Of a stretch of DNA of 64,000 nucleotides, positions 43,920 through 52,872 are shown piece by piece (position 1 is the stretch's first letter; every line of letters starts with the position of its first letter). The notes under the pieces are model-generated. The model had not been told where the DNA came from. It saw only the letters and a list, made by a program, of their open reading frames with translations, and ran no database searches. The stretch spans positions 1 to 64,000 of the forward strand of contig NZ_BCQV01000023.1 of assembly GCF_001552255.1 (NCBI RefSeq). Direction: 5' to 3'. This DNA comes from Alicyclobacillus shizuokensis NBRC 103103 (GTDB lineage: Bacteria; Bacillota; Bacilli; Alicyclobacillales; Alicyclobacillaceae). The position numbers and the translations under genes were made by a program.

Positions 43920-44078
43920 GTGCCATGTCCACCTGTGGGCGCACTTCGTGGGGTCGGGCGGCCGGGAAAGGAGGCGCGGTCCGAGGTGCCGGGCGTTGGA
44001 TGGACCAGCCGGCGCCAGCCTCCGTAACCCATCCAAGATTCGTGGGCAGGGGAGACTCCGCGCAGGATGCCGATGGCA

Positions 44079-45017
44079 TCACCGTTTGCGGACGACCGGA
44101 ATGCCTAAGCCGGCTGCACCCAACTCGGAATCGATTGCCGACGGTGCGTAGCGTTTGAGCAGCTCCAGACCAATGGCAGCCCGACGGACCCGCTCGCGGG
44201 TTAAGGCAACTGCCGTGTCTTCGAGATGGCTGCCAGAAGGGTAGATGTTGGGGGCGTTGCGGAGCCCAAATTTGATATAGACGGGAGACAGTATCCGCAC
44301 AATCTCCGGCAGTTCATAGTGACGGACGAAGCCGCCAAAGTCGTCCGGCGCCTCGACGTACATGTCAATCGGGATGTCCACCACCTGGCGCACCGCCGCC
44401 AGCCGGGGCAGGGTTTGATCGGACGCGATGTTGAACGTGCTGGCGCCCAATTGCTGCAGGATGCGAATGGAGACAGGGTTGGACGCCCCTTGCAGGACCG
44501 ACACCTTGACCACCAGATCGGCGGGGAGTTTGCCGAGGGACTTAAACTCATTCCCCAGCCATACGAGCCCCTCATCGGCCACCAACACGCTGCGGATGCC
44601 CAGACTGCAGGCGCGGTGGATGTCCTCCAAGGCGTACACGAGTTGGTCCATGCCCGCGTGGCGCCAGCCGATGTTCTTGCCAGCCTGCGTCAAGGGCTGG
44701 GCGGCAATATCAAAAGGTGCCCGCGGCCCGACAAACAGGGAGACTTCGATTTGGTTTTCATATCCGAGTTCCGCCATCTCCAGGATTTCTTCATCTTTCA
44801 GCAGCAGGATGCCCGATCCCTGCGAGATGCGGTGCACCCGGATGCCGTACCGGTGTATCTCCTCAATGACGGCTCGCAAGGCCTTCGGTCCTTCGACGCT
44901 GGGGATTTCCACCCGGTATTGCGATCCGTCCGGAAACCGCTTCTGGGATGTAGGCAAATCGTATGCATCGCCTGTGGGGAGTTGCAGCGCTTTCAAGCCT
45001 TCTTTTGCCCATTTCAT
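44079..45017 (-). CDS. U32-peptidase-like TIM-barrel protein
   Basis: 312-residue soluble protein resembling proteins annotated as U32 family peptidases: YDLPTSQKRFPDGSQYRVEI, HRISQGSGILLLKDEEILEM, EVSLFVGPRAPFDIAAQ and the later FGLRNAPNIYPSGSHL. The cysteine-containing U32 signature is not seen, so peptidase activity is doubtful; a TIM-barrel enzyme of carbohydrate or acid metabolism is equally possible. ATG 45017 has GGGAG 8 bases upstream. It lies 42 bases downstream of the GntR/FCD gene on the same strand, so both may form one unit. Confidence 0.65.
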   Translation of the reverse strand: MKWAKEGLKALQLPTGDAYDLPTSQKRFPDGSQYRVEIPSVEGPKALRAVIEEIHRYGIRVHRISQGSGILLLKDEEILEMAELGYENQIEVSLFVGPRAPFDIAAQPLTQAGKNIGWRHAGMDQLVYALEDIHRACSLGIRSVLVADEGLVWLGNEFKSLGKLPADLVVKVSVLQGASNPVSIRILQQLGASTFNIASDQTLPRLAAVRQVVDIPIDMYVEAPDDFGGFVRHYELPEIVRILSPVYIKFGLRNAPNIYPSGSHLEDTAVALTRERVRRAAIGLELLKRYAPSAIDSELGAAGLGIPVVRKR

Positions 45018-45059
45018 GTGCAACACTCCCTGTTCAGTCGGATTGGCTGTCCTATCGGT

Positions 45060-45728
45060 CTATCTCATTTCGCTCCATAGGTAGGCCATCATGTCGTCGA
45101 CGTGCGAGGCCATAAGGGACTTCGCTTGTTCGGCGTTCCTTTGGGTGAGAGCGCTGGCAATCATCAGGTGATAGTGTGCGGCCTTCTCAATCATGCCAGG
45201 TATCATGTTGGTGAAGCTGCGCCCTTGATGAAATTGGCCCTCAATGGACTGGAACATGCCCAAGAGAATCTCGTTGTGGGCGGCCTGAGCAATCAAGCGA
45301 TGAAACTGGGCATCCGACTCAAGAAAGTCCTGGCGACGTTCAACCCGTTCTGACATTTGGGCGGCTGCTTGCGAGATGCTCTCCATCTCGTCCATGAATC
45401 CGCGCTGCGCTGCGAGAAACGCCAGTTCCGGCTCAAGCAGCCGTCTGGCCTCGAACAAATCTTTCAGGGATGCGGCGTTTAACCCAGGGCTCAATGCCTG
45501 TGTGGCGGCCAGGTCGGTGCGGACATACATGCCCCGTCCCTGTTCAATCGTGATGATGTTGCGGTGTTCCAGGATGCGCAGGACCTCGCGCAGGGTGGAG
45601 ACGCCGACATTCAGTTCCTCCGATAGCTTTTGTATCGTCGGCAGGCGGTCTCCGGGACGCCAAATACCACGGCGGATGTATTCTTCGATGGTAGTCAGCG
45701 TCGCTTCGAAGACGCCTTGCTTCGTCAT
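45060..45728 (-). CDS. GntR-family regulator with FCD domain
   Basis: 222-residue regulator: an N-terminal winged helix (GIWRPGDRLPTIQKLSEELN, VGVSTLREVLRILEHRNIIT) and an FCD helical effector domain with metal-binding-type residues (ESDAQFHRLIAQAAHNEILL; MIEKAAHYHLMIASALTQRN). FCD members such as UxuR, ExuR and GntR respond to sugar acids. It is divergent from the IlvD/Edd-type dehydratase gene and is the likely regulator of the sugar-acid operon at 46-52.8 kb. Confidence 0.92.
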   Translation of the reverse strand: MTKQGVFEATLTTIEEYIRRGIWRPGDRLPTIQKLSEELNVGVSTLREVLRILEHRNIITIEQGRGMYVRTDLAATQALSPGLNAASLKDLFEARRLLEPELAFLAAQRGFMDEMESISQAAAQMSERVERRQDFLESDAQFHRLIAQAAHNEILLGMFQSIEGQFHQGRSFTNMIPGMIEKAAHYHLMIASALTQRNAEQAKSLMASHVDDMMAYLWSEMR

Positions 45729-45966
45729 CAGCTACCGTCACTCCTGCCCTGCTCTTGGATGGATACACTTACAGGACAAATCATATGATGAATGTGGGCA
45801 TATCGTCAACAAGGTCGTGGTTCTTAGCCGAATACATCGGGTCACAGCGCCATTTTGACCGAAGATAACGTTGATTGATCATATCTATGTTCTCTTGTAC
45901 AATGGCGAATGCGTACAGAGTGTTACTAATACTGTGTCAAAAATGATTCGAATCGGGGTGAGTCAA

Positions 45967-48171
45967 GTGACACGGCTGACCATGGACAACCCAGTGAATC
46001 CCTATACATGGAACGTTCAGGGCAAGGCCAACGAACCCATCACGGTGGCTGGGCTGCTGGACAAGGCGCGATTCATTCTGGGCGCTGACGCGGCGGACAT
46101 TCCGGTGACTTGGACGCTGGACGAGATCTACACGCGGCTGGAGGAAAATGCGCCGCGCATCGCCATCATTGGCGGATCCTGGGACCATCCGGCGCACGTG
46201 ATGGACCTCTGGACCGTCGCCCGATCCGCTCTCTCCCTGTGGACTCAAGGCGCGGTGCCGTTCTACGCCGCCATTCCAGTTTTGTGCGATGGCACCGCCC
46301 AGAACACGATGGGCATGAGCTACTCCCTGCAGAGCCGTCAGGCCATCGCCGCGATGGTCGTCAATCACCTGGAGGCGCAGTCGTACCACGGGGCATTCGT
46401 GATTCAAAGCTGTGACAAGCAGCCGTTTGGCGTGCTGTGCGGATTGGCCCATCTGGACGTGATTCGCCGTCGCCGCGGCGAGGCGCCGGTGATGGCGACG
46501 TTTGCCCCGGTGCACGTGCTGAGGGGCGGCACGATTCCGGAGAAGCTGCGGGCGGAACTGGAGGACGTGGCCGAGCGCGCGGAGACGATGGGATTGTCCG
46601 ATATCGCTCACGACTTGCGCGACGCCATGGCGTACATCCTGCAGTGCTCCTCCAACACCGCCTTCCAAGGTGTGCTCACGCGGGCGGTGAGAGAGGGGGT
46701 CATCACGCACGCGCAGCACAAGCTGTACGAGCAGGTGCTGGCGGTCAACACCTGTGACCCAGCGGGCGGTATCTGCGCCTTTCACGGGACGGGAAACAGC
46801 TCCCGCGACGCGATGGCCGGGCTGGGCTTGGTGCATCCGGCGGTGGAGCTGTTGACCGCGCCCCCAACCCGGGCGCAGGTGGACGATTGTGTCTCGGCCT
46901 TACTGGCGGTGATCAACAAACCGCAGTTCAGCGTATCCCAGCTCATTCGCGCCAACATCCGCAACGCCATCAGGATTCACAGCGCAGCGGGCGGATCGAC
47001 CAACTTGATGATGCACATCGTCGCCGCCATGGTCTACGCGGGCCAACCGTACAGCCTGTACGACGTGGAGCGGGTGTGCCAGGAGCATCCAATTCCTGAT
47101 CTGTTTGATTACAGCCTGACCGAGGGACGGGACATCTACACCCTGGCGCTGCAGTGTGGGGCTGGGTATTCACGCGGAATGGAGACGCTTATCCACGAAC
47201 TGGTGGAACACGGAGTCCCGATGGACCTCGACGCGCCCACCATCACGGGCGCCACCTGGCGCGAGCGCCTGCAGGACAAAACAGGGCTGGCCGCATCCAA
47301 CGTCCGGGATAACCCCATCATCTTGTCGACGCCGAGACGGCCCTTCAGCGGCGTGGACGTGCTGCGCAGCAACTTCTTCACGAGCGCGGTCGTCAAGATC
47401 AGCGGCATGCCGACCGCGCAACTGGATGAGTTCGATGACAAGCTGGCGGTGGTCGTCTATTCTCAGGACGAAGAGGAGGCCAATCAACACTTGCTCGACC
47501 CTCGCGTGACAGAGCGCTGGCGCGTGGATCGTATCGTCGATCCGGCCGTCCTTCGGCAGCTGTATCGGCACAATGGCGGATCGGAGCCATCGACGGACGA
47601 CTACGACGCCCTGTTTCGCGAGATGATGGAGCGGCACCTGCTCAAGGTGGCGGTGGTCATCGCCGGGCAGGGGCCGGAAGCGTATGGGATGCCGGAGATG
47701 TTCACCCCGATGCAGCACATCAACGCCAACCGGGCGTTGCAGAAACTGTCAGTTCTGCTCAGTGACGGCCGTTACTCGGGGGTCACCTACGGGGCGGCGA
47801 TTGGTCACGTGACGCCGGAGGCGATGTCGGGCGGGGGCATTCTCTATTTGCAGACAGGCGACGTGGTGCAACTGGCGTTCCGGACAAAGCGCATCGATTT
47901 GCTCGACGACGCGGCGCTGCGGCAGGGCCGGGTGCGGGCGGCCGCGGACGGCTGGCAAGCCAATCGGACGCAGCTGGCTGAGGCGCGCAAGCGGCGCATG
48001 CTGGCGCGGCGACGGCGCATCTCGGCGGCCAACCGGCTGACGCACTGCACGGACGCGGCGCACGGCGTGGTGCCGCTGGAGGTGTGGGAGGAGGCTGTAG
48101 AGAACCCAGCAGAGAGTGGGGATGAAGCGGGTGAAAATCGCCATCGATCCGTATTTCTCCCGCTCGATTGA
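45967..48171 (+). CDS. IlvD/Edd-family dehydratase (aldonate dehydratase type)
   Basis: 734-residue iron-sulfur dehydratase, longer than IlvD or Edd (~570-620). Blocks: VLCDGTAQNTMGMSYSLQSR, QSCDKQPFGVLCG, CDPAGGICAFHGTGNS, SAAGGSTNLMMHI and SDGRYSGVTYGAAIGHVTPEAMSGG, including the serine base (DGRYSG). Cysteines of the CDK and GIC motifs are present, but the PCH cysteine found near the N-terminus in many relatives is Ala (HPAH). The xylonate dehydratases YagF/YjhG also differ there, as far as I recall. GTG 45967 lies 4 bases after GGGGTGAG; ATG 45982 is the alternative. The substrate is probably an aldonic acid, from context. Confidence 0.88.
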   Translation: MTRLTMDNPVNPYTWNVQGKANEPITVAGLLDKARFILGADAADIPVTWTLDEIYTRLEENAPRIAIIGGSWDHPAHVMDLWTVARSALSLWTQGAVPFYAAIPVLCDGTAQNTMGMSYSLQSRQAIAAMVVNHLEAQSYHGAFVIQSCDKQPFGVLCGLAHLDVIRRRRGEAPVMATFAPVHVLRGGTIPEKLRAELEDVAERAETMGLSDIAHDLRDAMAYILQCSSNTAFQGVLTRAVREGVITHAQHKLYEQVLAVNTCDPAGGICAFHGTGNSSRDAMAGLGLVHPAVELLTAPPTRAQVDDCVSALLAVINKPQFSVSQLIRANIRNAIRIHSAAGGSTNLMMHIVAAMVYAGQPYSLYDVERVCQEHPIPDLFDYSLTEGRDIYTLALQCGAGYSRGMETLIHELVEHGVPMDLDAPTITGATWRERLQDKTGLAASNVRDNPIILSTPRRPFSGVDVLRSNFFTSAVVKISGMPTAQLDEFDDKLAVVVYSQDEEEANQHLLDPRVTERWRVDRIVDPAVLRQLYRHNGGSEPSTDDYDALFREMMERHLLKVAVVIAGQGPEAYGMPEMFTPMQHINANRALQKLSVLLSDGRYSGVTYGAAIGHVTPEAMSGGGILYLQTGDVVQLAFRTKRIDLLDDAALRQGRVRAAADGWQANRTQLAEARKRRMLARRRRISAANRLTHCTDAAHGVVPLEVWEEAVENPAESGDEAGENRHRSVFLPLD

Positions 48172-48207
48172 GCACCACGCGTGGCCCAGCCGATTGAGGA
48201 GGTCGTC

Positions 48208-49528
48208 ATGAGATCAGCACTTCACTCACATAGACCAAGAACGAACGCCCGTTGGTTTATTGCCTTTCTCATGTGGGCGGCTATCGCGATCAACTATATT
48301 GACCGGAGCAACCTGTCAGCCGCCGCACCCGTGATTCAGCAACAGCTCCACATCAATTCAGTCGACATGGGGATTGTCATGTCCTCCTTCTTCTGGACTT
48401 ATGCTTTCTTTCAAATTCCATCGGGATGGTTTGCGGATAGGATAGGTCACCGAATCAGTCTAGCATTCGCGGTTGGATGGTGGTCCATAATGACAGCCCT
48501 GATGGCGGCTGCGCGGGGATTTGGTTCCCTTATCGGCATTCGGCTGTTATTGGGCTTGGGCGAAGCGGGGGCCTACCCGAGCAATGCAGGGGTGACCGCA
48601 AAGTGGTTTCCCGATCACGAACGGGCGAGAGTCTCTGGCATCTTTGACAGCGGTTCCAAAGTGGGAACGGCAGTGGCCGCCTCTGATTGTCCTGTTGATG
48701 TCCCGATTTGGCTGGCAAGTTCCCTTTATCGTTTCTGGGCTGATAGGCCTGCTGTGGGTGGCCGTATGGCTCTGGTACTATCGGGATCCCGAAAAACACC
48801 GGTACGCCAATCAAGCGGAACGGATGTACATTCGCGAGGGACAGCTGAAAAAAGAAGGGATGGACGACAGGGCTCCGCTCAAGTGGTACGAACTGTTTCG
48901 CTACCGGAGTATATGGGCGATGTGTGTCGGTTTCTTCACTCTCAACTACGCCATTTACTTTTTCATTACCTGGTTCCCCGACTACTTGGTTCACGACCGC
49001 GGCATGAAGATGATGACGATGGGCTTCGTGGCGATGATTCCGCCGCTCGCAGGGCTGGTGGCCGAACTCGTCGCTGGTTGGACGATGGATACGCTGTACA
49101 AAAAGGGATTTTCCCTGACGGTCGTCCGAAAGATTCACCTGGTTGGCGGCATGGTTGTTGCTACGGCCATTGCTTTGGCGGGACTGGTGCATTCTGCAGT
49201 CTGGGCCGTGGTCCTGTTAGCCGTCTCGTATGCTGGCCTGGAATTTGCGGCCTGTGCCATTTGGTCTTTGCCCGGTGATGTAGCACCGGTCAACATGACG
49301 TCGACGGTCGGCGGGATTCAAAACTGTGCTTCCAATATTGCAGGGATCTTGGGGCCGATGGTTACCGGGGCGATAGTCGCGAGCGCGCATTCGTTTGTAC
49401 CCGCGCTTGTACTCTCCGGTGCCATGACGCTTTTGGGTGCGCTCACCTACCTGTTTTGGCTCGGGAAAGTGGAACCGATTCGTCCTCATCGACATAGGGA
49501 GGCGTTGGAATCCAGCGCACAAGCGTGA
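48208..49528 (+). pseudogene. MFS sugar-acid transporter, single frameshift
   Basis: One transporter read in two frames. The first frame (ATG 48208, GAGGAGG upstream) gives TM1-4 with AINYIDRSNLSAAAPVIQQQ and FADRIGHRISLAFAVG up to SGIFDSGSKVGTAVA near 48675. The second frame continues at once with PPLIVLLMSRFGWQVPFIVS and runs to 49528. The join is in gtggccgcctctg, where one base appears lost. The family is the anion:cation symporter (GudP/ExuT-like) group for hexuronates and aldarates. The remainder is well preserved, so it is a very recent mutation or a sequencing error. Confidence 0.85.
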
Positions 49529-49573
49529 AACCGACACGCGGACATGTGTCTACGCACTTGACGAGGAAGGGTG

Positions 49574-50362
49574 ATGAAGATGAACGGAGAACGTCTGCGT
49601 GACAAGGTTTGTCTCATCACAGGCGGTGGCAAGGGCATAGGAGGGGCCACGGCCATCAAGTTCGCGCAAGAAGGGGCAAAGGTGGAGATTGGCGACGTGG
49701 ACGAAGCGGCCGGACAGGGCGTCGCTCGGCAGATTGTCAGCGCGGGCGGGATTGCAACCTTCACGCCGATGGATGTGACGAGCGAAGCATCGGTCACCGG
49801 TTGGATTGCAGGCATTCTGGAGCGGCACGGGCGCATCGACGTCCTGTTCAACAACGCCGGCATCAGCGCCGTTGGGGAGCTGCACAATGTCTCGCGGGAG
49901 CTGTGGGATAAGGTGCTGGCGGTCAACGTGACCGGACCGTATCTGGTCGCCAAGGCGGTGCTGCCCGTCATGATGCGGCAACGGTCCGGCTCCATCATCA
50001 ACATGTCCTCGTGCATTGCCGAAATCGGCCTGGCTCAGCGCGCGGCCTACGCGGCCACCAAAGGGGCGATGCTGGCGATGACCAAGTCGATGCAGGTCGA
50101 CTACGCGCCATACGGGATTCGTGTCAACGCGCTGCTCCCGGGCACCATTTACACGCCGTTTGTCGAAGACTATCTCAAGCGTTCCTATACCGATCCGGCC
50201 GCCGCTATCGAAAGCCTGAAGCGGCGCCAGCTGGGCGGGGAACTGGGTACACCGGAGGACGTGGCTTATGCAGCAGTCTATCTCGCCTCCGACGAATCGA
50301 AGTACGTGCTCGGCAGCGGATTGGTCGTGGACGGCGGTGTAACCGGCGGGAAATTGGCATAA
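49574..50362 (+). CDS. Short-chain dehydrogenase/reductase
   Basis: 262-residue SDR. The cofactor motif VCLITGGGKGIGGATAIKFA, NNAG (RIDVLFNNAGISAVG), active-site serine in INMSSCIAEIG, and YAATK with catalytic Tyr and Lys are all intact; PEDVAYAAVYLASDESKYVL ends the fold. ATG 49574 follows GAGGAAGG. It sits between the transporter and the UxaA-type genes of the sugar-acid operon and probably oxidises or reduces a hydroxy-/keto-sugar acid. GGVTGGKLA is an ordinary SDR C-terminus. Confidence 0.9.
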   Translation: MKMNGERLRDKVCLITGGGKGIGGATAIKFAQEGAKVEIGDVDEAAGQGVARQIVSAGGIATFTPMDVTSEASVTGWIAGILERHGRIDVLFNNAGISAVGELHNVSRELWDKVLAVNVTGPYLVAKAVLPVMMRQRSGSIINMSSCIAEIGLAQRAAYAATKGAMLAMTKSMQVDYAPYGIRVNALLPGTIYTPFVEDYLKRSYTDPAAAIESLKRRQLGGELGTPEDVAYAAVYLASDESKYVLGSGLVVDGGVTGGKLA

Positions 50363-50382
50363 CGACCGGGGAGGTGACAGGC

Positions 50383-51540
50383 ATGCAGATTCTCGGGTAC
50401 CGACGCCGGGACGGGCGCGTTGGCGTGCGCAACCACGTGCTGGTGCTGCCGGTGTCCTATGAGGTAAACGCGATCGCGGAGCACATCACACGGGCTGTCC
50501 CGGAAGCGGTCACGTTTCGCAATCAACACGGTCTGAACCAGTCCGGCGCCGATCTCGTGCAGACGCGGCGCGTCTACGAAGGGTTTGCCACGCACCCGAA
50601 TGTGTATGCGGTGCTTCTCCTGGCCTGGGGGAATGAACCGCATGATCTCAAAGGGCTTGTCGAACAGGCGCGAAGGGCCGGAAAACAGGCGGAACTGATA
50701 GCTTTGGAAACGGTCGGCGGGGTGCGCGGCGCGGTCCGTGAGGGCGTGCGCATTGTCCGCAGATGGACGGAGGAGCGAGCCGCCGTGGAACGGGTTGAGG
50801 TCCCACTCTCGTCTGTCATCTTGGGGACCGAATGTGGAGGCTCGGACGCCTGTTCCGGCATCTCCGGCAACCCGACGGTGGGAGTGGTCAGCGACCTGCT
50901 CGTGGAACAGGGCGGTACGTCGATTTTGGCTGAGACCACCGAGTTGATTGGCGCCGAGCATTTGCTGGCGGATCGCGCTGCCACGCCGGAAGTTGGTCAG
51001 CGCATCCTGCACATCGTCCGCCGGGTGGAGGAGAACGCCATGAAGATGGGCGTGGACATCCGCGGCGCGCAACCGTCGCCGGGCAACATGGACGGGGGAA
51101 TCACCACGATTGAGGAGAAGAGCCTCGGCTGCATCTACAAAGGCGGGACGACGCCGATTCGCGAAGTCGTCGAATACGCGGAACGGCCGACGGAGAAAGG
51201 GTTGGTCATCATGGACACCCCGGGCCACGACATTGAGCAGATCACCGGCATGGTTGCGGGCGGTGCCCAGGTCGTCATTTTCACCACCGGGCGCGGGACC
51301 CCGACCGGATCGCCCATCGCGCCGTGCATCAAGGTGGCGACCAACTCGTTTACGTTTCGCAACATGCGCGACAACATGGATTTTAACGCCGGCGACATCA
51401 TCGACGGACAGGCCACGGTGGAGCAAATGGGCATGCGCCTGTTTGCCTTGATGCTGGAGGTGTTGAATGGGAAGCAGACCAAGGCGGAACGGCTGGGGCA
51501 TCGGGAATTTGGCATCTACCGTGTCGGGCAAAGTCTGTAA
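50383..51540 (+). CDS. UxaA-family dehydratase, large subunit
   Basis: 385-residue homologue of the C-terminal catalytic domain of altronate/galactarate dehydratases (UxaA/GarD). It keeps VILGTECGGSDACSGISGNP, GAQPSPGNMDGGITTIEEKS and the loop FTTGRGTPTGSPIAPCIKVA. Two usual cysteine motifs near the N-terminus are changed: HGC is HGL and GLGCE is AWGNE. ATG 50383 follows GGGGAGG. The SAF domain normally fused in UxaA is the next gene, and a related third gene retains the motifs missing here. Confidence 0.88.
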   Translation: MQILGYRRRDGRVGVRNHVLVLPVSYEVNAIAEHITRAVPEAVTFRNQHGLNQSGADLVQTRRVYEGFATHPNVYAVLLLAWGNEPHDLKGLVEQARRAGKQAELIALETVGGVRGAVREGVRIVRRWTEERAAVERVEVPLSSVILGTECGGSDACSGISGNPTVGVVSDLLVEQGGTSILAETTELIGAEHLLADRAATPEVGQRILHIVRRVEENAMKMGVDIRGAQPSPGNMDGGITTIEEKSLGCIYKGGTTPIREVVEYAERPTEKGLVIMDTPGHDIEQITGMVAGGAQVVIFTTGRGTPTGSPIAPCIKVATNSFTFRNMRDNMDFNAGDIIDGQATVEQMGMRLFALMLEVLNGKQTKAERLGHREFGIYRVGQSL

Positions 51541-51559
51541 AGTTCGGAGGTGAGCAGGA

Positions 51560-51883
51560 ATGCGGACAGGGAAACGGTGGATTGTCCAGAACCGGTTGGA
51601 CGATGTGGCGACCGCCTTGGCGCCTTTGCCGGCCGGAGAGCCGATTCTGGATGTCGACCTGGGCGTGGAGTTGCGGCTTCTGCAGGACATCCCATTTGGG
51701 CACAAGTTCTCCCTGCGTGAAATCGCGGCGGGGGAGAAGGTCCACAAGTATGGTCAGGTGATTGGCCGGGCGACCAAGCCGATTCGGGCGGGTGAGCATG
51801 TGCATGTGCACAACCTGGAGAGTTTGCGCGGCCGCGGAGATTTGCAGCGCTTCGCAGACGGAGTGCGGGAGGGAAAAGCATGA
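51560..51883 (+). CDS. UxaA-family small subunit (SAF domain)
   Basis: 107-residue protein equal to the N-terminal SAF domain of altronate dehydratase: LRLLQDIPFGHKFSLREIAA, GEKVHKYGQVIGRATKPIRA and GEHVHVHNLES. The domain helps bind the sugar-acid substrate or close the active site. ATG 51560 has GGAGGTGAG upstream. It lies between the two UxaA-like large genes, and its stop overlaps the next start as ATGA. Confidence 0.9.
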   Translation: MRTGKRWIVQNRLDDVATALAPLPAGEPILDVDLGVELRLLQDIPFGHKFSLREIAAGEKVHKYGQVIGRATKPIRAGEHVHVHNLESLRGRGDLQRFADGVREGKA

Positions 51884-52818
51884 GCGGAGTCAGGGTGATG
51901 CAACGGGACGATGGTAGCATAGCCGTCCGCAATCATTTGTTCATCCTCCCGGCCGTCGTCTGCGCCAATCAGGTGGCGATTGACGTGGCCCGGCGCAACC
52001 CGCAGTGCAAGTACATTGAGCACCAGCACGGGTGCGCGCAGATCGGTGCGGACCTTGTGCAGACGCAGCGCATCTTTTCGAATCTGGCGATAAGCCCGAA
52101 CGTGTTTGCCAGTCTGTTTGTCGGACTTGGCTGTGAAGGTATCCGCACGACCGACTTGTTTCAAGCGACGAAGTCGCGGACGCGCCGCCCGATGGAGTTG
52201 GTGATGATTCAGGGCAGCGGCGGCACCTTGTCGGCCCAGGCCAAGGTGGAGACGTGGGTGCAAGAGCAGGAGGCGGCCATGACAGCTTCGGTGACCTCGG
52301 CGAAGGTTGAGTGGAGCCAACTGACGGTGGGTCTGCTCTATGATGGTCCCAAGCAGCAACCGGCGCCTGAACCTGTCCAGCTGTTCGTGCAGTCTTTGTT
52401 GGACCGTGGCCTGCGGGTTGTCGTACCCGATGATGGACCGATAGCGGGTGATTCGAACGACGTTTTTGCTCACATCGACCACGGGGAGTTGGCCACCGCG
52501 CCCATCAGCGTGATGAAGAGCGGATCGCACCTGTTGGAGACGGCGACGGGACAGGCCGCGGCTGGCGTGCACTTCATCATCCATTTCGCTCGGCAGCCGC
52601 ACGCGTTCGGCAATCCGCTCGTCCCACTGGTCCGGTTTGCGATGGAGGACGCGGTGCACGAAAAGTTTCAGGACGACTTTGACGGCCTGCTGGGGCAGAT
52701 GCAGGACGTGGACCGTGCCCTGGAGCGGATGCAGGAGATTGTCGAGGGCAGGCCGTCTGCCGCCGAGGAGCTGGGGTTGGACGACTTTGCGCTGTATCGG
52801 ATTGGGCCGACGGTGTAG
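51880..52818 (+). CDS. UxaA-like second large subunit, divergent
   Basis: 312-residue relative of the UxaA catalytic domain. The N-terminus IAVRNHLFILPAVVCANQVA, QHGCAQIGADLVQTQRIF and VGLGCEG retain the cysteine motifs that are lost in the protein at 50383. In turn it lacks the TECGGSD block and most of the middle. Both proteins end alike (LGLDDFALYRIGPTV here; LGHREFGIYRVG there). ATG 51880 overlaps the SAF gene (ATGA). The complementary pattern suggests that the two pair as a heteromer (inference). Confidence 0.8.
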   Translation: MSGVRVMQRDDGSIAVRNHLFILPAVVCANQVAIDVARRNPQCKYIEHQHGCAQIGADLVQTQRIFSNLAISPNVFASLFVGLGCEGIRTTDLFQATKSRTRRPMELVMIQGSGGTLSAQAKVETWVQEQEAAMTASVTSAKVEWSQLTVGLLYDGPKQQPAPEPVQLFVQSLLDRGLRVVVPDDGPIAGDSNDVFAHIDHGELATAPISVMKSGSHLLETATGQAAAGVHFIIHFARQPHAFGNPLVPLVRFAMEDAVHEKFQDDFDGLLGQMQDVDRALERMQEIVEGRPSAAEELGLDDFALYRIGPTV

Positions 52819-52872
52819 AGAGAGGGTAGCAAGCAGGCGTTATCGGGTCTGCCCAAATCCGGGCGGTGTCTC

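Noticed and set aside
44079-45017. Calling the U32-like protein a collagenase or protease
   Set aside because: The U32 signature with conserved cysteines is not present; only overall resemblance remains.
48122-48211. Short frame starting MKRVKIAIDPYFSRSIEHHA inside the dehydratase 3' end, resembling a sugar-epimerase N-terminus
   Set aside because: Only 29 codons before a stop and overlapping a better-supported gene; too short to claim a remnant.
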